A DNA stretch of 13,888 bases, taken from Acetobacteraceae bacterium. Its GTDB lineage: Bacteria; Pseudomonadota; Alphaproteobacteria; Acetobacterales; Acetobacteraceae. The position numbers were made by a program, and so were the translations under genes. The notes below the pieces were generated by a model. It was not told where the DNA came from, did no database searches, and worked only from the letters and a program-made list of their open reading frames with translations. Positions 13,437-13,888 of the stretch are shown here, one piece after another. The stretch is from assembly GCA_025356735.1 (NCBI GenBank), contig JANXRT010000261.1, forward strand, positions 1 to 13,888, in the 5' to 3' direction. The first letter of the stretch is position 1. Each line of letters starts with the position of its first letter.

Positions 13437-13888
13437 ATGTCCGGTTTGCTGCCGGCACTGCGCCAAGTCGTTGGCGACACGGGCATCCTGACTGACCCGG
13501 CGGACACCGACCCCTACGCCGAGGACTGGCGGCGCCTGTATCGCGGACACACGGCGGCCGTCGTACGTCCGGCCAACACGTTGCAAGTCGCCGGGGTGGT
13601 GCGGCTATGCGCCGAACACGGCGTGCCGCTGGTGCCGCAAGGGGGCAACACCTCGATGGTCGGTGGCGCGACGCCGGACAAAACCGGATCGCAGATCATT
13701 TTATCCCTGTCTCGTCTGAACAACGTGCGCGCGATCGACGCCGTGGACATGACCATGACGATCGAAGCCGGCGTGACCCTGAAGGCCGCGCAGGTCGCCG
13801 CCACCGAGGCCGGGTGCCTGCTGCCGCTATCGATCTCGTCCGAAGGCTCGGCGCAGGTTGGCGGCGTGCTGGCGACCAACGCCGGCGG
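13437..13888 (+). CDS. FAD-binding oxidase/dehydrogenase (GlcD / D-2-hydroxyglutarate dehydrogenase-like), N-terminal part
   Basis: The window cuts the gene after 150 codons. The N-terminus reads MSGLLPALRQVVGDTGILTDPADTDPYAEDW, where family members place TDPADLAPYLxDWR. The PCMH-type FAD domain follows, with VRPANTLQVAGVVRLCAEHGVPLVPQGGNTSMVGGATPD and SISSEGSAQVGGVLATNAGG. This pattern fits FAD-linked D-2-hydroxyacid dehydrogenases (D-2-hydroxyglutarate dehydrogenase, GlcD, Dld2-like), but the substrate-binding C-terminal half is outside the window, so the exact enzyme is open. ATG 13437 begins 16 bp after the MBL-fold gene stop; an in-frame TTG at 13422 is an alternative. The spacing suggests cotranscription. 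Confidence 0.88.
   Translation, partial: MSGLLPALRQVVGDTGILTDPADTDPYAEDWRRLYRGHTAAVVRPANTLQVAGVVRLCAEHGVPLVPQGGNTSMVGGATPDKTGSQIILSLSRLNNVRAIDAVDMTMTIEAGVTLKAAQVAATEAGCLLPLSISSEGSAQVGGVLATNAG

Overview
The window looks like chromosomal DNA of a high-GC alphaproteobacterium, probably Rhodospirillales/Acetobacteraceae. This is inferred from the G/C-ending codons, the pepA-holC pair close to ndk and a YheS-like ABC-F gene, the Phd/PIN module type, and REP-like intergenic units of the 'ggggtttggggcggagcccc' kind. No 16S gene or other taxonomic marker is present, so the family is not certain.

Layout. 1-261 is the 3' end of rpsD (ribosomal protein S4). prfC (release factor RF3) follows, with a 22-bp tandem duplication over its ribosome binding site. 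An inverted pair of REP-like units (1881-1998) separates prfC from a Blc-type lipocalin. On the minus strand, ndk, a DoxX-family membrane protein, a TonB-like protein and a tiny lipoprotein form a probable operon (4697 down to 2639). An ABC-F ATPase diverges from ndk. From 6705 to 9540 lies an accessory-looking stretch: a Phd/YefM antitoxin, a PIN-domain (VapC-type) toxin cut in two, an AT-richer PEP-CTERM protein gene sitting inside the toxin, and an HSL-family esterase. Then come pepA and holC (minus strand, ATGA overlap), a divergent Sua5-type threonylcarbamoyl-AMP synthase gene, an MBL-fold hydrolase, and the 5' part of an FAD-linked oxidase that runs off the window end.

How the genes work together. 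Most are core housekeeping: translation (rpsD, prfC, ABC-F, sua5), nucleotide balance (ndk), replication (holC) and peptide turnover (pepA). The envelope group is the TonB-like protein, DoxX protein, small lipoprotein, lipocalin and PEP-CTERM protein. 

The most notable feature is the toxin-antitoxin locus. The antitoxin and its palindromic upstream site look intact. The toxin's first half (7038-7241) and second half (8336-about 8548) are separated by about 1.09 kb carrying only a PEP-CTERM gene, with no transposase. The first half also ends in a TGA where family members carry Trp. No CRISPR array, tRNA, rRNA, phage or recognisable insertion sequence was seen.
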